DNA from: Tsukamurella spumae
GTDB taxonomy: Bacteria; Actinomycetota; Actinomycetes; Mycobacteriales; Mycobacteriaceae
Direction: 5' to 3'
Assembly (NCBI RefSeq): GCF_012396015.1
Contig: NZ_JAAXOQ010000017.1
Span: forward strand, 34,398 to 98,397
Length of the DNA stretch: 64,000 bases
Shown here: positions 35,784 through 45,345 of the stretch, in pieces
Numbering within the stretch: the stretch's first letter is position 1
Layout of the letters: every line of letters begins with the position of its first letter
The notes under the pieces: generated by a model
Seen by the model: the letters and a program-made list of their open reading frames with translations, nothing else
Databases searched by the model: none
Told to the model about the DNA's origin: nothing
Program-made: the position numbers and the translations under genes

Positions 35784-37094
35784 CTACTTCGGCAGCTTGG
35801 GCTTGATCTGCGAGTCGATCTTGCCCTGGATGGTCTTCTGCAGCGCGCCGAGCACGGCCGCGGCGTCGCCGCCGGTCGCGATCTGCTGCAGGGCCTTACC
35901 GATGTCCTCGCCGCCGCCCGGCACGAACACGCGCGCGTTGTCCTGGACCCGGGTCAGCGGGAGCTGCTTGACCGCGGTGCCGAAGTTCGGGTTCTTCTCG
36001 ATGAACTCCTTGAGCGAGGGCTCATCGACCGCGGCCTTGCGGACCGGCATGTAGCCGGTCGCCTGGGTGAACTTCGCCGTGTTCGCCGCGTTGGTCAGGA
36101 ACTCGATGAACTTCATGGCGGCGGCCTTGCGCTGGGCCGAGATCCCCTCCGTGATCGCGACGCCGGCACCGCCGGTCGGGCAGGACTTGCCGGCGGGGCC
36201 CGGCAGGAAGGCCGTGCCGACCTCGAACTTGGCGGTCGAGGCGATGGTCTTGAGCGAGCCCGTTGACTGCATCGTGGCGGCGGCCAGGCCGGCGCCGAAG
36301 TCGTTCTCGGGCGTGGTGACCAGCCGGCCCCACTTGCCGATGACCTCCTTGAGCTGATTCGCCGCGGCGATCGACTCGGGGGTGGTGAACTTCAGGTCCC
36401 AGCCGTCGGAGTAGGCGCCGCCCTTCGACCAGTTCCACCCCTCGAAGACCCAGTCGATGTAGTTCTCCGAGTCGGCGAGCACGAGGGCCTTCTTGTCGCC
36501 GCCGATGGCCTCCTGGATGCGCGGGGCCCACTGCACGAACTCGTCCCAGTCCTTCGGGCCGCGGTCCTCGAGGCCGGCCTTCTTCCACACGTCCTTGTTG
36601 TAGTAGAACAGCGGCGTCGAGCGGGAGTACGGCACGGCGTAGTGCTTGCCGTCGAACTTGGTGTCCGCCAGCAGCGAGTCGACGTACTCCTCGGGCTTGA
36701 GGCCGGCACCGGCGAACAGCTCGTCCAGCGGCGCGATCTGCTTGTTGAGCGCGAAGTTGAACCAGGTCACGTCGGAGACCACCACCACGTCGGGCTTGGT
36801 GCCGCCGGTCAGCGAGGTCTGGAACTTCTGCGCCACCTGCTCGTAGTTCTTACCGCCGTCGAGCATCTCCACCTTGATGCCGGGATTCGCCTTCTGGAAG
36901 GCGTCGATCAGCTCCTGCTCGGTGGCCTTCGAGCTGCCGGGGTGGTTGGTGAGGAAGCGCAGCGTGATGTCGCCGCCGCTGCCGCCGGAGTCCGATGAGC
37001 CTCCCCCGGAACCGGACCCCGCACACGCCGCGGCGACAGCGGCGGTGGCGGCGAGTCCGGTCGCGAGGAAGCCGCGCCTGGTGAAGTCGGCCAT
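35784..37094 (-). CDS. ugpB: Glycerophosphodiester-binding lipoprotein UgpB
   Basis: The 436-residue protein begins with a twin-arginine signal (RRGFLATG) and a lipobox-like AAAC, then a Gly/Ser linker. The mature solute-binding fold includes YVDSLLADTKFDGKHYAVP and STPLFYYNK, which agree closely with mycobacterial UgpB as I remember it. The mycobacterial protein prefers glycerophosphocholine over glycerol-3-phosphate, so the same ligand is likely here. ATG 37094 follows GGGAGAA. Confidence 0.9.
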   Translation of the reverse strand: MADFTRRGFLATGLAATAAVAAACAGSGSGGGSSDSGGSGGDITLRFLTNHPGSSKATEQELIDAFQKANPGIKVEMLDGGKNYEQVAQKFQTSLTGGTKPDVVVVSDVTWFNFALNKQIAPLDELFAGAGLKPEEYVDSLLADTKFDGKHYAVPYSRSTPLFYYNKDVWKKAGLEDRGPKDWDEFVQWAPRIQEAIGGDKKALVLADSENYIDWVFEGWNWSKGGAYSDGWDLKFTTPESIAAANQLKEVIGKWGRLVTTPENDFGAGLAAATMQSTGSLKTIASTAKFEVGTAFLPGPAGKSCPTGGAGVAITEGISAQRKAAAMKFIEFLTNAANTAKFTQATGYMPVRKAAVDEPSLKEFIEKNPNFGTAVKQLPLTRVQDNARVFVPGGGEDIGKALQQIATGGDAAAVLGALQKTIQGKIDSQIKPKLPK

Positions 37095-37135
37095 GAGTTT
37101 CTCCCTTGGTGTTTCGTGTTCAGTGGTGGTCCCGG

Positions 37136-37981
37136 TCAGCCCTTGACGGCGCCGGACGTGAGGCCCTTGATCATCTGCCGTTGCAGGATCAGGAAGACGA
37201 CGAGCATGGGCAGCGCGGTGAGCAGCGTGGCGGCCATGACCGGTCCCCAGTTCACGCCCTGCTCGGTGTTCTGCAGCAGGGTCAGGCCGACGGGCAGCGG
37301 CGCCACGGCCGCGTTGTCCGACATGAGGAAGGGCCAGAGGTACTCGTTCCACTCGTTGACCAGCGTGATCACCGCGAAGGCGACCATCGTGGGGATCGAG
37401 ATGGGCAGGATCACCCGGAACAGCAGCCGGAGGTGGCCCGCACCGTCCATGCGCGCGGCCTCCACGATCTCCCTCGGCAACGAGAGGAAGTGGTTGCGCA
37501 TGAGGAAGGTGCCGAAGGCCACGCCCGCCAGAGGCAGGATGATGCCGATGAAGGTGTTGCGGTAGTCCGCCATGAGCGCGTAGTTCGAGATCACCGTGAT
37601 CTGGTTGGGCACCATGAGCGCCGCGATCACCACCAGGAACAGGAGCTTCTTGAACGGGAACCGCAGGAACACCAGCGCGTACGCCGTGCTCACGCCCAGC
37701 ACGAACTTGATCGTTCCCGTGACCAGCGTGATGATCGCGGAGTTCCGCAGGTACTGCCAATACGGGATCTCCTGCGTGACGTAGCTGTAGTTCTTCGGGT
37801 ACCACGTGGGCGGCCACCAGGTGGCGGGCGAGACGAAGATGTCGCCGCGAGCCTTGAACGAGGTGATGACGATGAAGTACACCGGCACCGCCACCAGCAG
37901 CAGCGTCGCCAGCATGCCGAGGTAGCCGACGATCTTCATCCCCGGATTGCCCGTGGGACCCGACTTCAACAGACTGCTCAC
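37136..37981 (-). CDS. ugpE: Glycerophosphodiester ABC permease UgpE
   Basis: The 281-residue permease has six membrane helices and the EAA loop (EAARMDGAGHLRLLFRVILP) that docks on UgpC. GTG 37981 overlaps the ugpA stop by four bases (GTGA), which supports this start; an internal ATG at the first helix is the alternative. It pairs with UgpA to form the pore. Confidence 0.9.
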   Translation of the reverse strand: MSSLLKSGPTGNPGMKIVGYLGMLATLLLVAVPVYFIVITSFKARGDIFVSPATWWPPTWYPKNYSYVTQEIPYWQYLRNSAIITLVTGTIKFVLGVSTAYALVFLRFPFKKLLFLVVIAALMVPNQITVISNYALMADYRNTFIGIILPLAGVAFGTFLMRNHFLSLPREIVEAARMDGAGHLRLLFRVILPISIPTMVAFAVITLVNEWNEYLWPFLMSDNAAVAPLPVGLTLLQNTEQGVNWGPVMAATLLTALPMLVVFLILQRQMIKGLTSGAVKG

Positions 37982-38928
37982 TTGTCGTCCCCCCGGTCCA
38001 TCATCCGCACCTGCACCACGGTCACGATCAACAGCACGAGGAACATGATCGTGGCGATGGTCGCGCCGTAGCCCGCGCGCTGGTTGCGGAAGGTCTGCCA
38101 ATAGATGTCGAACACCATGGTCGTGGTCCCGTTCTGCGGGCCGCCCGCCGGGAACATGATGTTGATGATGTCGAACACCTGGAGACTGTTGAGCAGCACC
38201 GTGATCGACAGGAAATAGGTGGCTGGACGCAGCTGCGGCAGCGTAACCCGCCAGAACTTGCGCCAGGCCGGCGTCCCGTCGATCGCCGCGGCCTCGTCGA
38301 GGTCCTTGTTGAGCCCCTGCAACGCGGCGAGGTAGATGACGAAGGTGTAGCCCAGGTTCTTCCAGATGTAGGTGAAGGTCACCAGGAACAGCGCCCAGCC
38401 GGGATTCTGGTAGAAGTCCGGGCTCTCGATGCCGAACCAGCCCAGGATCGATGCCACCGCGCCGAACTGCGGGTTGAACACGAAGTAGAAGGCCGCGCCG
38501 ATCGCGGCACCCGAGATCACGAACGGCGCGAACACCGCCGATCGGACGAGGTTACGACCCTTGAGGTTCTGATCGAGCAGCATCGCCAGCGCGAGGCCCA
38601 GCACCATGGAGAACACCACCGCGCTGACGGTGAAGATCAGCGTGACGGTGACGACCTGCCAGCTCTCCGCCTTGGTGAAGAACTCGCGGTAGTTGTCCAG
38701 TCCGATCCACTTCGCGGGCTCCGTGCCGGCGAGCGACCACTCCTGGAAGCTCAGCCGCACGTTGTCGATCAGCGGGCGATAGGTGAAAACGGCGAGCAAC
38801 ACCAGGTTCGGCACCACGAACAGCAGGAATAGCAGGTTGTCCTTGGGTACCAGGTTGGCGGCCAGCCCCTTCTTGGGTGATGGCTCCACTCGTTCCGTCG
38901 TGGCGGTCACTGCCGTAGCGTGCGGCAT
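37978..38928 (-). CDS. ugpA: Glycerophosphodiester ABC permease UgpA
   Basis: The 316-residue permease has about six helices after a polar N-terminus and the EAA motif EAAAIDGTPAWRKFWRVTLP. It is the first gene of the ugpAEBC operon. The 231-bp space upstream, to 39160, must hold its promoter; palindromes at 39010-39023 and 39098-39112 are candidate control sites. No PHO-type direct repeat was seen there. Confidence 0.9.
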   Translation of the reverse strand: MPHATAVTATTERVEPSPKKGLAANLVPKDNLLFLLFVVPNLVLLAVFTYRPLIDNVRLSFQEWSLAGTEPAKWIGLDNYREFFTKAESWQVVTVTLIFTVSAVVFSMVLGLALAMLLDQNLKGRNLVRSAVFAPFVISGAAIGAAFYFVFNPQFGAVASILGWFGIESPDFYQNPGWALFLVTFTYIWKNLGYTFVIYLAALQGLNKDLDEAAAIDGTPAWRKFWRVTLPQLRPATYFLSITVLLNSLQVFDIINIMFPAGGPQNGTTTMVFDIYWQTFRNQRAGYGATIATIMFLVLLIVTVVQVRMMDRGDDK

Positions 38929-39009
38929 TTTCGCGTCCAGCGGACGACAATCGCGGAAAGTCCTGGTGATCAGTTCGTGATCGCGCGGGGCCGCCGCGCC
39001 GATGGCGCC

Positions 39010-39112
39010 ATGACAGATGTCATCGCCGAACGATGACGAGCAGCCCGAAACCGCTGACTGCGCGCACTACTCCCGCGGCCGTGACCGGGCGAAAGTTGAT
39101 GTCATGAACATC
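39010..39112. promoter_or_regulatory. Intergenic palindromes between ugpA and the ABC exporter
   Basis: ATGACA-GA-TGTCAT (39010-39023) is a 14-bp dyad, and GATGT-CATGA-ACATC (39098-39112) is a second one; both contain ATGTCAT. They lie between divergent genes ugpA (38928) and the ATPase (39160). They may be operators for either unit. No other feature is seen in the gap. Confidence 0.4.
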
Positions 39113-39159
39113 GACGACCAGCACACCGGCCACCGTCGCACCCGAGCACGGGGCCGCTC

Positions 39160-40134
39160 ATGACCGCGCCCGAGGCGAGCACCGCCACCGTCGACACCGT
39201 GATCCGGGCCAGGGACCTACGGCGGACCTACGGCTCCGGCGCGGCCGCCTTCGAGGCGGTCCGCGGCATCGACCTCGACATCCGCGCGGGCGAGGTGTTC
39301 GCCCTCCTCGGGACCAACGGCGCCAGCAAGACCTCCACGCTGGACCTGCTCGAGGGCCTCGCCGCACCCAGCGGCGGCGAGCTCGCCGTGTTCGGCATGG
39401 ATCCCCGCGCGGACCGGCGCCGGGTGCGGCCGCTGTGCGGGATCATGCTGCAGGCCGGCGGGCTGCCCGGCGAGCTGACCGTCCGCGAGAGCATCGAGAT
39501 GTGGCGCGGCACCTGCAGCAACCCGACCACCGCCGACGCCGTCCTCGACCGTGTGCGGCTCACCGACCGCGCGGACGTGCGGGTGCGCGCACTGTCCGGC
39601 GGCGAGCAGCGGCGCGTCGACCTCGCCTGCGCCCTCATCGGGCAGCCGCGGCTGCTGTTCCTCGACGAGCCGACCACCGGCCTCGACCCGGAGAGCCGCC
39701 GCGCCACCTGGAATCTCCTCGCCGAGCTCAAGCGCGACGGCGTCACGATGGTCCTCACGACCCACTACCTCGACGAGGCCGAGGCGCTCGCCGACCGCAT
39801 CGCGATCATGCACCGCGGCACCGTCGCCCGGCTCGGCACGCTCGGCGAGATCGTCGAGGGTCACCCCGCGGAGATCGTGATCGACGATCCGGCCGTGCCC
39901 CTGCCCGCCGTGTCCGGTGCCTGGACCACGGCGCCCGACGGTGGCGGCCGCGTCGCCCTGCGCACCCATCACCTCCAGGACGACCTGCGCACCCTGCTGG
40001 ACTGGGCCGCCGACCGCGGCCTGGCGCTGTCCGGGCTCCAGGCCCGTCACCCCTCCCTCGAGTCCGTGTTCCTCGCCATCGCGAGCGAGGACGACGCGAC
40101 CGCCGCCCCCGAGCCGATCGGAGCACGAGCATGA
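39160..40134 (+). CDS. ABC exporter ATP-binding protein with altered Walker A
   Basis: The 324-residue ATPase is of the daunorubicin-exporter type, with signature LSGGEQRR, Walker B LLFLDEPTTGLD and a switch His in TTHYLDE. Its Walker A reads GTNGASKT, so the glycine before the invariant lysine is serine (codon AGC where GGC is expected). This could slow nucleotide binding or hydrolysis. It is the first of four overlapping genes (ATPase, permease, kinase, regulator); ATG 40131 of the permease overlaps its stop by four bases. Confidence 0.87.
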   Translation: MTAPEASTATVDTVIRARDLRRTYGSGAAAFEAVRGIDLDIRAGEVFALLGTNGASKTSTLDLLEGLAAPSGGELAVFGMDPRADRRRVRPLCGIMLQAGGLPGELTVRESIEMWRGTCSNPTTADAVLDRVRLTDRADVRVRALSGGEQRRVDLACALIGQPRLLFLDEPTTGLDPESRRATWNLLAELKRDGVTMVLTTHYLDEAEALADRIAIMHRGTVARLGTLGEIVEGHPAEIVIDDPAVPLPAVSGAWTTAPDGGGRVALRTHHLQDDLRTLLDWAADRGLALSGLQARHPSLESVFLAIASEDDATAAPEPIGARA

Positions 40135-40955
40135 CCACGGCCACCACCCCGACCCGCCCCGGAGTCGGCTACGGCCGGCACCCGCTGCGCGCCCTCGCGC
40201 ACGCCGAGTACCTGCAGTTCCGCCGCAACAAGACCCTGCTGTTCATGGGCACGGTGTTCCCGATCGGGATGCCGCTGCTGCTGTTCTTCATCGCCCGCGG
40301 CGACGCGGCACCGAAGCCGGCGGGAGTCGCGATCACCCTCGAGATGTTCGCGCTGCTCGCCCTGCTGATGGTGCAGTACTACTCGGTGCTGTCCATGGTC
40401 ACCACGCGCCGCTCGGAGGGCGTGCTCAAGCGGCTGCGGACGGGCGAGTCCTCGGACCTGCAGATCCTGGCGGCCCCCGCGGTGCCGGGAGCCGTGCTCA
40501 CGCTGATCGGCGCGGTCGTCGTGTGCGGCGCGGTGTACGGCACCGGCGGGCCGCCGCCGGTGAACGCGCTGCTCATGATCCTCGCGCTCGTCGCCGGCCT
40601 GGTGATCTTCACGCTGCTGGCGCTGGCCACCAGCGCGATGACCAAGAACGCGGAGGCGGCGCAGATCACCTCGATGCCCGTGATGGTGGTGTCCATGATC
40701 GGCATGGCGAGCATCCGGCAGATCCTCCCCGACCGGCTCGCGCTGCTGGCCGATTGGACGCCCTTCGCCGCCGTGTCCGACCTCATCCGGCTCGGACAGG
40801 CGGGCCTCGCGCCCGGCATGCCCGACGATGCCGCGCCGCTCGGCTTCGCCGCCACCTTCGGCGAGACCGGCCGCCCGCTTGCGACACTGGCGGTATGGAC
40901 GGTGATCGCAGTGCTCCTGGCGCGAAGGTACTTCCGCTGGGACGATCGCGGCTGA
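40131..40955 (+). CDS. ABC-2 type exporter permease
   Basis: The 274-residue protein has six predicted helices, a basic N-terminal segment (LRALAHAEYLQFRRNK) and the ABC-2 exporter layout. It shares four bases with the ATPase gene and one with the kinase gene (TGATG). With the downstream two-component system it forms an exporter-sensor module like those that respond to cell-envelope-active compounds. Confidence 0.87.
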   Translation: MTTATTPTRPGVGYGRHPLRALAHAEYLQFRRNKTLLFMGTVFPIGMPLLLFFIARGDAAPKPAGVAITLEMFALLALLMVQYYSVLSMVTTRRSEGVLKRLRTGESSDLQILAAPAVPGAVLTLIGAVVVCGAVYGTGGPPPVNALLMILALVAGLVIFTLLALATSAMTKNAEAAQITSMPVMVVSMIGMASIRQILPDRLALLADWTPFAAVSDLIRLGQAGLAPGMPDDAAPLGFAATFGETGRPLATLAVWTVIAVLLARRYFRWDDRG

Positions 40956-42115
40956 TGCCCACCCGCCTGGGGAACGCCCTCGGTTGGTGGCACGCGAAGT
41001 CGAGCGCCGATAAGTTCCGGCTGTACACCCGCGCGGTGCTACAGGTCGTGATGATCACCTTCGTGGTCGTGATGGCCACATCGGGCACCACGGCATGGCC
41101 GGTGATCGGCATCGTCCTCGCAGGCCTCGCGTCCATCGCGGGGATCGAGGCGCAGCCCGACCTGTCGATCCGCGCCACCGACCGCCAGCGTCGCATCGCG
41201 TGGCGGTTCGCCCTCGCCGGCCTCGGAGCGGTGTGGGTGGCCGGCGTCGTCGGCGCGCAGGTCGCACCGCACATCGGCGCCGATCCCGCCGGCGCACGGG
41301 TCGTGAGCTCGGTCGCGTACGCGATGTCCGCCTGCGCGGTGCTGCCCTTCGTCCGGCACCGCTGGGCCCTCCTGGTGGTCGCCGCGGCGGCCACCACCCT
41401 GCTCCTGCGCCCCACGAATGCGCCGGTGTTCTTCGCGCTGCTGCTCGCCATCGGCGTGCTGCTGATGTGGACCTCCCGCACCACGGTCTGGAGCCTGCAG
41501 ATCCTCACCGAGCTGGAGGAGGGCAAGCGGGCGACCGCGGAACTGGAGGTCGCCGAGGAGCGGTTGCGGTTCTCCCGCGACCTGCACGACGTGGTCGGAC
41601 GGGCCTTCTCGGCGGTCGCGGTGAAGAGCGAGCTGGCCGCCACGCTCGCCCGCGCGGGGGCCGTCGACCGAGCGGTCGCGGAGATGGACGAGGTGAAGGC
41701 GCTCGCGGTGGCGTCGATGGAGGACACGCGCTCGCTCGTCCGCAGCTACCGCGCCATCGATCTCGGCACCGAGGTCGCGGGCGCCCGCTCACTGCTGGCC
41801 GCCGCGGGCTGCGAGCTCCGGCTCATCGGCACCCCGGACGACATCCCCGCGGACCTGCACGAGGCCGCCGCGTGGGTGGTCCGCGAGGGCACCACCAACA
41901 TCGTCAAACACTCCGCGGCGGCACAGGCCGTGCTCACGCTGAGCCCGTCGGGCCTGGCCCTGCGCAACGACGGGGTGCTGCGCCCCGAACGGGACGACGG
42001 CGAACCGTCGGGCCTGGACGGCCTGCGCGGACGGCTCCGGGCCGTGGGCGCGGGCCTCGACGGGGCACACGAGGGCGAGGAGTTCGTCCTGACCGCGACC
42101 TGGGAGCAAGCATGA
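40955..42115 (+). CDS. Sensor histidine kinase (NarL/DesK type, HisKA_3)
   Basis: The 386-residue protein has five or six membrane helices, a short coiled segment, and the HisKA_3 phospho-acceptor RFSRDLHDVVGRAFSAV. A compact ATP-binding domain with the N-box VVREGTTNIVKHS and GLDGLRGRL follows. With only short loops outside, it probably senses the membrane or its partner exporter. It is followed by its response regulator with a four-base overlap. Confidence 0.9.
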   Translation: MPTRLGNALGWWHAKSSADKFRLYTRAVLQVVMITFVVVMATSGTTAWPVIGIVLAGLASIAGIEAQPDLSIRATDRQRRIAWRFALAGLGAVWVAGVVGAQVAPHIGADPAGARVVSSVAYAMSACAVLPFVRHRWALLVVAAAATTLLLRPTNAPVFFALLLAIGVLLMWTSRTTVWSLQILTELEEGKRATAELEVAEERLRFSRDLHDVVGRAFSAVAVKSELAATLARAGAVDRAVAEMDEVKALAVASMEDTRSLVRSYRAIDLGTEVAGARSLLAAAGCELRLIGTPDDIPADLHEAAAWVVREGTTNIVKHSAAAQAVLTLSPSGLALRNDGVLRPERDDGEPSGLDGLRGRLRAVGAGLDGAHEGEEFVLTATWEQA

Positions 42116-42738
42116 CGATCGACGTGGTGCTGGCCGACGACGAGCACCTGATCCGCACCGCGATGGCCGCGCTGCTCGACCTGGAGCCGGACATCACCGT
42201 CGCCGCCGAGGCGGCGTCCGGCACCGAGCTGATCGCGCTGTGGGCGCGCCGCACCGCCGAGGGCCTGCCGCCCGCCGTCGCGGTGATCGACCTGCAGATG
42301 CCCGGCCCCGACGGCATCGACACCGCCGCCGAACTGCTGCGCAGCACCCCGGGCGCCGCGACGCTCATCGTGACGAGCCACGGCCGCCCCGGCTACCTCA
42401 AGCGCGCCCTCGCCACGGGCGTGCGCGGCTTCCTGCCCAAGACCGCACCGGCGGCGACGCTCGCGCAGGTCATCCGCACCGTCCACGCCGGCGGGCGGTA
42501 CGTCGACCCCGAGCTGGCGGCCGACGCGATCAGCGCCGGCGACTCGCCGCTCACGGCGCGGGAGGCCGACGTTCTGGAGTTCGCCGTCGACGGTGCGTCC
42601 GTCGACGAGATCGCCCGACGCGCGCACCTGAGCCCCGGTACGACCCGCAACTACCTCTCCTCCGCGATGGCGAAGCTGGGGGTCGCGAACCGGTACGAGG
42701 CGGCGGTGCGAGCCCGCGAACTGGGCTGGATTCTGTGA
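42112..42738 (+). CDS. LuxR/NarL-family response regulator
   Basis: The 208-residue protein has a receiver domain with acidic residues in LADDEH, the phosphorylated Asp in VIDLQMPGPDG and Lys in LPKTAP. A LuxR-type helix-turn-helix follows: LTAREADVLEFAVDGASVDEIA and then LSPGTTRNYLSSAMAKLG. It should act with the kinase just upstream and probably controls the exporter operon itself. Confidence 0.92.
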   Translation: MTIDVVLADDEHLIRTAMAALLDLEPDITVAAEAASGTELIALWARRTAEGLPPAVAVIDLQMPGPDGIDTAAELLRSTPGAATLIVTSHGRPGYLKRALATGVRGFLPKTAPAATLAQVIRTVHAGGRYVDPELAADAISAGDSPLTAREADVLEFAVDGASVDEIARRAHLSPGTTRNYLSSAMAKLGVANRYEAAVRARELGWIL

Positions 42739-42966
42739 CTGTCCTCACACCCCGCTCCCCCCGTAACGTCGCAGCGATCCGTGGCGATGAAGGGGGCGCG
42801 GGGACCCGCGCGTGCGGCCGCCGCGCGGCCACCGACGGGTGGGCCGCGCGCCGCAAAACCGCTGTACGAAAGCGTCACTTTCAGCGCAGGACGTTGAGTC
42901 CATCGCCCGAAGTGCGTAGACTGTCGAGATAATCTGGAACCGCTCCAAACGTCGAAAGAGGGATTG

Positions 42967-43950
42967 ATGTCGACCCGCCAACTCACCCAGCTCGAGCTTC
43001 TGCAGGAGCTCTCTGGCGTCGCCGAGGACAACGTCAACCGCCATCTGTCGATGACGAAGGACTGGAGCCCGCACGAGTACATCCCGTGGTCGGACGGTAA
43101 GAACTACGCCGCGCTCGGTGGTCACGACTACGACCCCGAGGAGTCCCAGCTCGACGAGGTCGCCAAGGCCGCGATGATCACGAACCTCCTCACGGAGGAC
43201 AACCTCCCCACGTACCACCGCGAGATCGCTGCGAACTTCTCCATGGACGACGCCTGGGGCCACTGGGTGGGCCGCTGGACCTCGGAGGAGAACCGCCACG
43301 GCATCGCGATGCGCGACTACCTCGTGGTTACCCGCGGTGTGGACCCGGTCAAGCTCGAGCAGGCCCGCATGATCCACATGACCAACGGGTGGGACCCGCA
43401 GGGCAAGGTGGCGCAGCACACCGAGCAGAAGATGACGATGCTGCACTCCGTGGCGTACGTGACCTTCCAGGAGCTCGCCACCCGCGTCAGCCACCGCAAC
43501 ACCGGCAAGGTCTGCAAGGACCCGATCGCCGACAAGATGCTCCAGCGTATCGCGGCCGACGAGAACCTGCACATGATCTTCTACCGCAACATCTCGGCGG
43601 CGGGCCTGAACCTGGTCCCGGACCAGGCGATCCGCTCGATCACCGACACCATCAAGCACTTCGAGATGCCCGGCGCCGGCATGCCCGACTTCCGCCGCAA
43701 CGGCGTGCTCATGGCCAAGCACGGCATCTACGATCTGCGCCAGCACAAGGACGAGGTCGTCATGCCCGTCCTGCGCAAGTGGAAGATCTTCGAGCGCGAG
43801 GACTTCGGCCCCGAGGGCGAGCGCACCCGCGAGGAGCTCGCGGCCTTCCTCGATGAGCTCGAGGCCGCCGCCGTGAAGTTCGAGGAGATGCGCGACCGCT
43901 CGCTGGCCCGCGAGGCCGCCAAGCGCGAGAAGGCCGGCCTGGCCGTCTAG
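42967..43950 (+). CDS. desA1: Acyl-ACP desaturase DesA1
   Basis: The 327-residue soluble diiron desaturase introduces a double bond into acyl-ACP during mycolic acid synthesis. Iron ligands fit EDNLPTYHRE, EENRHGIAMRDY and ADENLHMIFYR. The N-terminal HLSMTKDWSPHEYIPWSDGKN block matches mycobacterial DesA1 as I recall it. ATG 42967 follows GAAAGAGGG. Candidate -10 elements TAGACT (42917-42922) and TAATCT (42930-42935) lie upstream in a 228-bp gap without another gene. Confidence 0.93.
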   Translation: MSTRQLTQLELLQELSGVAEDNVNRHLSMTKDWSPHEYIPWSDGKNYAALGGHDYDPEESQLDEVAKAAMITNLLTEDNLPTYHREIAANFSMDDAWGHWVGRWTSEENRHGIAMRDYLVVTRGVDPVKLEQARMIHMTNGWDPQGKVAQHTEQKMTMLHSVAYVTFQELATRVSHRNTGKVCKDPIADKMLQRIAADENLHMIFYRNISAAGLNLVPDQAIRSITDTIKHFEMPGAGMPDFRRNGVLMAKHGIYDLRQHKDEVVMPVLRKWKIFEREDFGPEGERTREELAAFLDELEAAAVKFEEMRDRSLAREAAKREKAGLAV

Positions 43951-43972
43951 CACCGACCCTCCGGAACCCGTC

Positions 43973-44000
43973 GCGCCTCCCCCGAGGCACGGCGGGTTCC
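43973..44000 (+). terminator. Hairpin downstream of desA1
   Basis: GGAACCCG (43973-43980) and CGGGTTCC (43993-44000) pair exactly and are followed by TCTCGTT. It probably ends the desA1 transcript before dus. Confidence 0.55.
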
Positions 44001-44080
44001 TCTCGTTCCGCGGACCCGCGGTTTGCCGTACCCCTGCGGCGCCAGCGATCATGGAACGAGATGACCAGGGAGACTTTCTG

Positions 44081-45280
44081 ATGACCACTGCCACCACCGC
44101 GCCGAAGCTGCGCATCGGGCGATTCGAGCTCGACTCCCCCGTCGTGCTGGCACCGATGGCCGGCGTCACCAACGTGGCCTTCCGCAGCCTGTGCCGCGAG
44201 CTCGAGCGGGCGCGCACCGGCACCGTCGCCGGGCTGTACGTGTGCGAGATGGTCACGGCTCGCGCGCTCGTCGAGCGGCATCCGGTGACGATGCACATGA
44301 CCACCTTCGCACCCGACGAGGACCCGCGCAGCCTGCAGCTGTACACCGTCGACGCGAAGTGGACCTACGAGGCGGCGCGGATGGTCGCCGAGGAGGGCCT
44401 CGCCGACCACCTCGACATGAACTTCGGCTGCCCCGTCCCCAAGGTCACCCGCCGCGGTGGCGGATCGGCCCTGCCGTACAAGCGGAACCTGTTCGCGAGC
44501 ATCGTCGACGCGGCCGTGCGCGGCGTCGCCGACGGCTCGCCCGTCGGCGGGCCCGAGATCCCCGTGACGGTGAAGTTCCGCGTCGGTATCGACGACGAGC
44601 ACCACACCCACCTCGACGCCGGCCGGATCGCCGCGGAGCAGGGCGCGGTCGCCGTCGCGCTGCACGCGCGCACGGCCGCGCAGCGCTACTCGGGCCAGGC
44701 CGACTGGGACGAGATCACCCGGCTCAAGGAGCACGTGCACCACCACTTCGGCGACACGATCCCGGTCCTGGGCAACGGCGACGTCTTCGCCGCGGAGGAC
44801 GCGGTGACGATGATGGAGCGCACCGGCTGCGACGGGGTGGTCGTGGGCCGCGGCTGCCTCGGCCGCCCGTGGCTGTTCTCCGAGCTCTCCGCCGCGATCA
44901 ACGGCACTGAGATGCCCGTGCCGCCGAACCTCGGCGAGGTCACCGCGATCATGTACCGGCACGGCGAGCTGCTCGGCGCGCACCACGGCGAGGACAAGGG
45001 CATGCGGGAGATCCGCAAGCACGTCGCCTGGTACCTGCGCGGCTTCCCCGCCGGGGGCGAGCTGCGCACGCGCCTGGCCACCGTCAAGACCCTGGCCGAC
45101 CTGCGCGCGCTGCTCGACACCCTGGATCCGACGGTGCCCTTCCCCAAGGACGCGGAGGGCCCGCGCGGCCGGCAGGGCACACCCGGCAAGGTGGTGCTCC
45201 CGGAGGGCTGGCTCGACGATCCGTGGGAGGCCGACGCCGCGGCGATGCCCGGCGCGGAGGCGGAGACCAGTGGCGGTTAA
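44081..45280 (+). CDS. dus: tRNA-dihydrouridine synthase
   Basis: The 399-residue flavoenzyme reduces uridines in tRNA to dihydrouridine. It shows [19 protein letters not shown] at the N-terminus, the catalytic Cys in [11 protein letters not shown], and [16 protein letters not shown] and GNGDVF for FMN binding. ATG 44081 was chosen over an upstream ATG because AGGGAGA precedes it at proper spacing. It follows desA1 as in M. tuberculosis (Rv0823c next to Rv0824c, from memory). Confidence 0.93.
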   Translation: MTTATTAPKLRIGRFELDSPVVLAPMAGVTNVAFRSLCRELERARTGTVAGLYVCEMVTARALVERHPVTMHMTTFAPDEDPRSLQLYTVDAKWTYEAARMVAEEGLADHLDMNFGCPVPKVTRRGGGSALPYKRNLFASIVDAAVRGVADGSPVGGPEIPVTVKFRVGIDDEHHTHLDAGRIAAEQGAVAVALHARTAAQRYSGQADWDEITRLKEHVHHHFGDTIPVLGNGDVFAAEDAVTMMERTGCDGVVVGRGCLGRPWLFSELSAAINGTEMPVPPNLGEVTAIMYRHGELLGAHHGEDKGMREIRKHVAWYLRGFPAGGELRTRLATVKTLADLRALLDTLDPTVPFPKDAEGPRGRQGTPGKVVLPEGWLDDPWEADAAAMPGAEAETSGG

Positions 45281-45285
45281 TCGTC

Positions 45286-45339
45286 GTTCACCCGGCGTTC
45301 ACCCAACGCTGCGGTCGCGTACGAACACGTCGATATACT
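45286..45339 (+). promoter_or_regulatory. PHO box and leaderless promoter of phoU
   Basis: Two 11-bp direct repeats, GTTCACCCGGC (45286-45296) and GTTCACCCAAC (45297-45307), fit the GTTCACC-N4 units bound by PhoP/RegX3 regulators of actinobacteria. TATACT (45334-45339) follows and ends six bases before ATG 45346, so the mRNA should be leaderless. Confidence 0.7.
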
Positions 45340-45345
45340 GCACGC

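Noticed and set aside
38929..39159. PHO box before ugpAEBC
   Set aside because: I looked for GTTCACC-type 11-bp repeats on both strands and found none; only palindromes with ATGTCAT are present.
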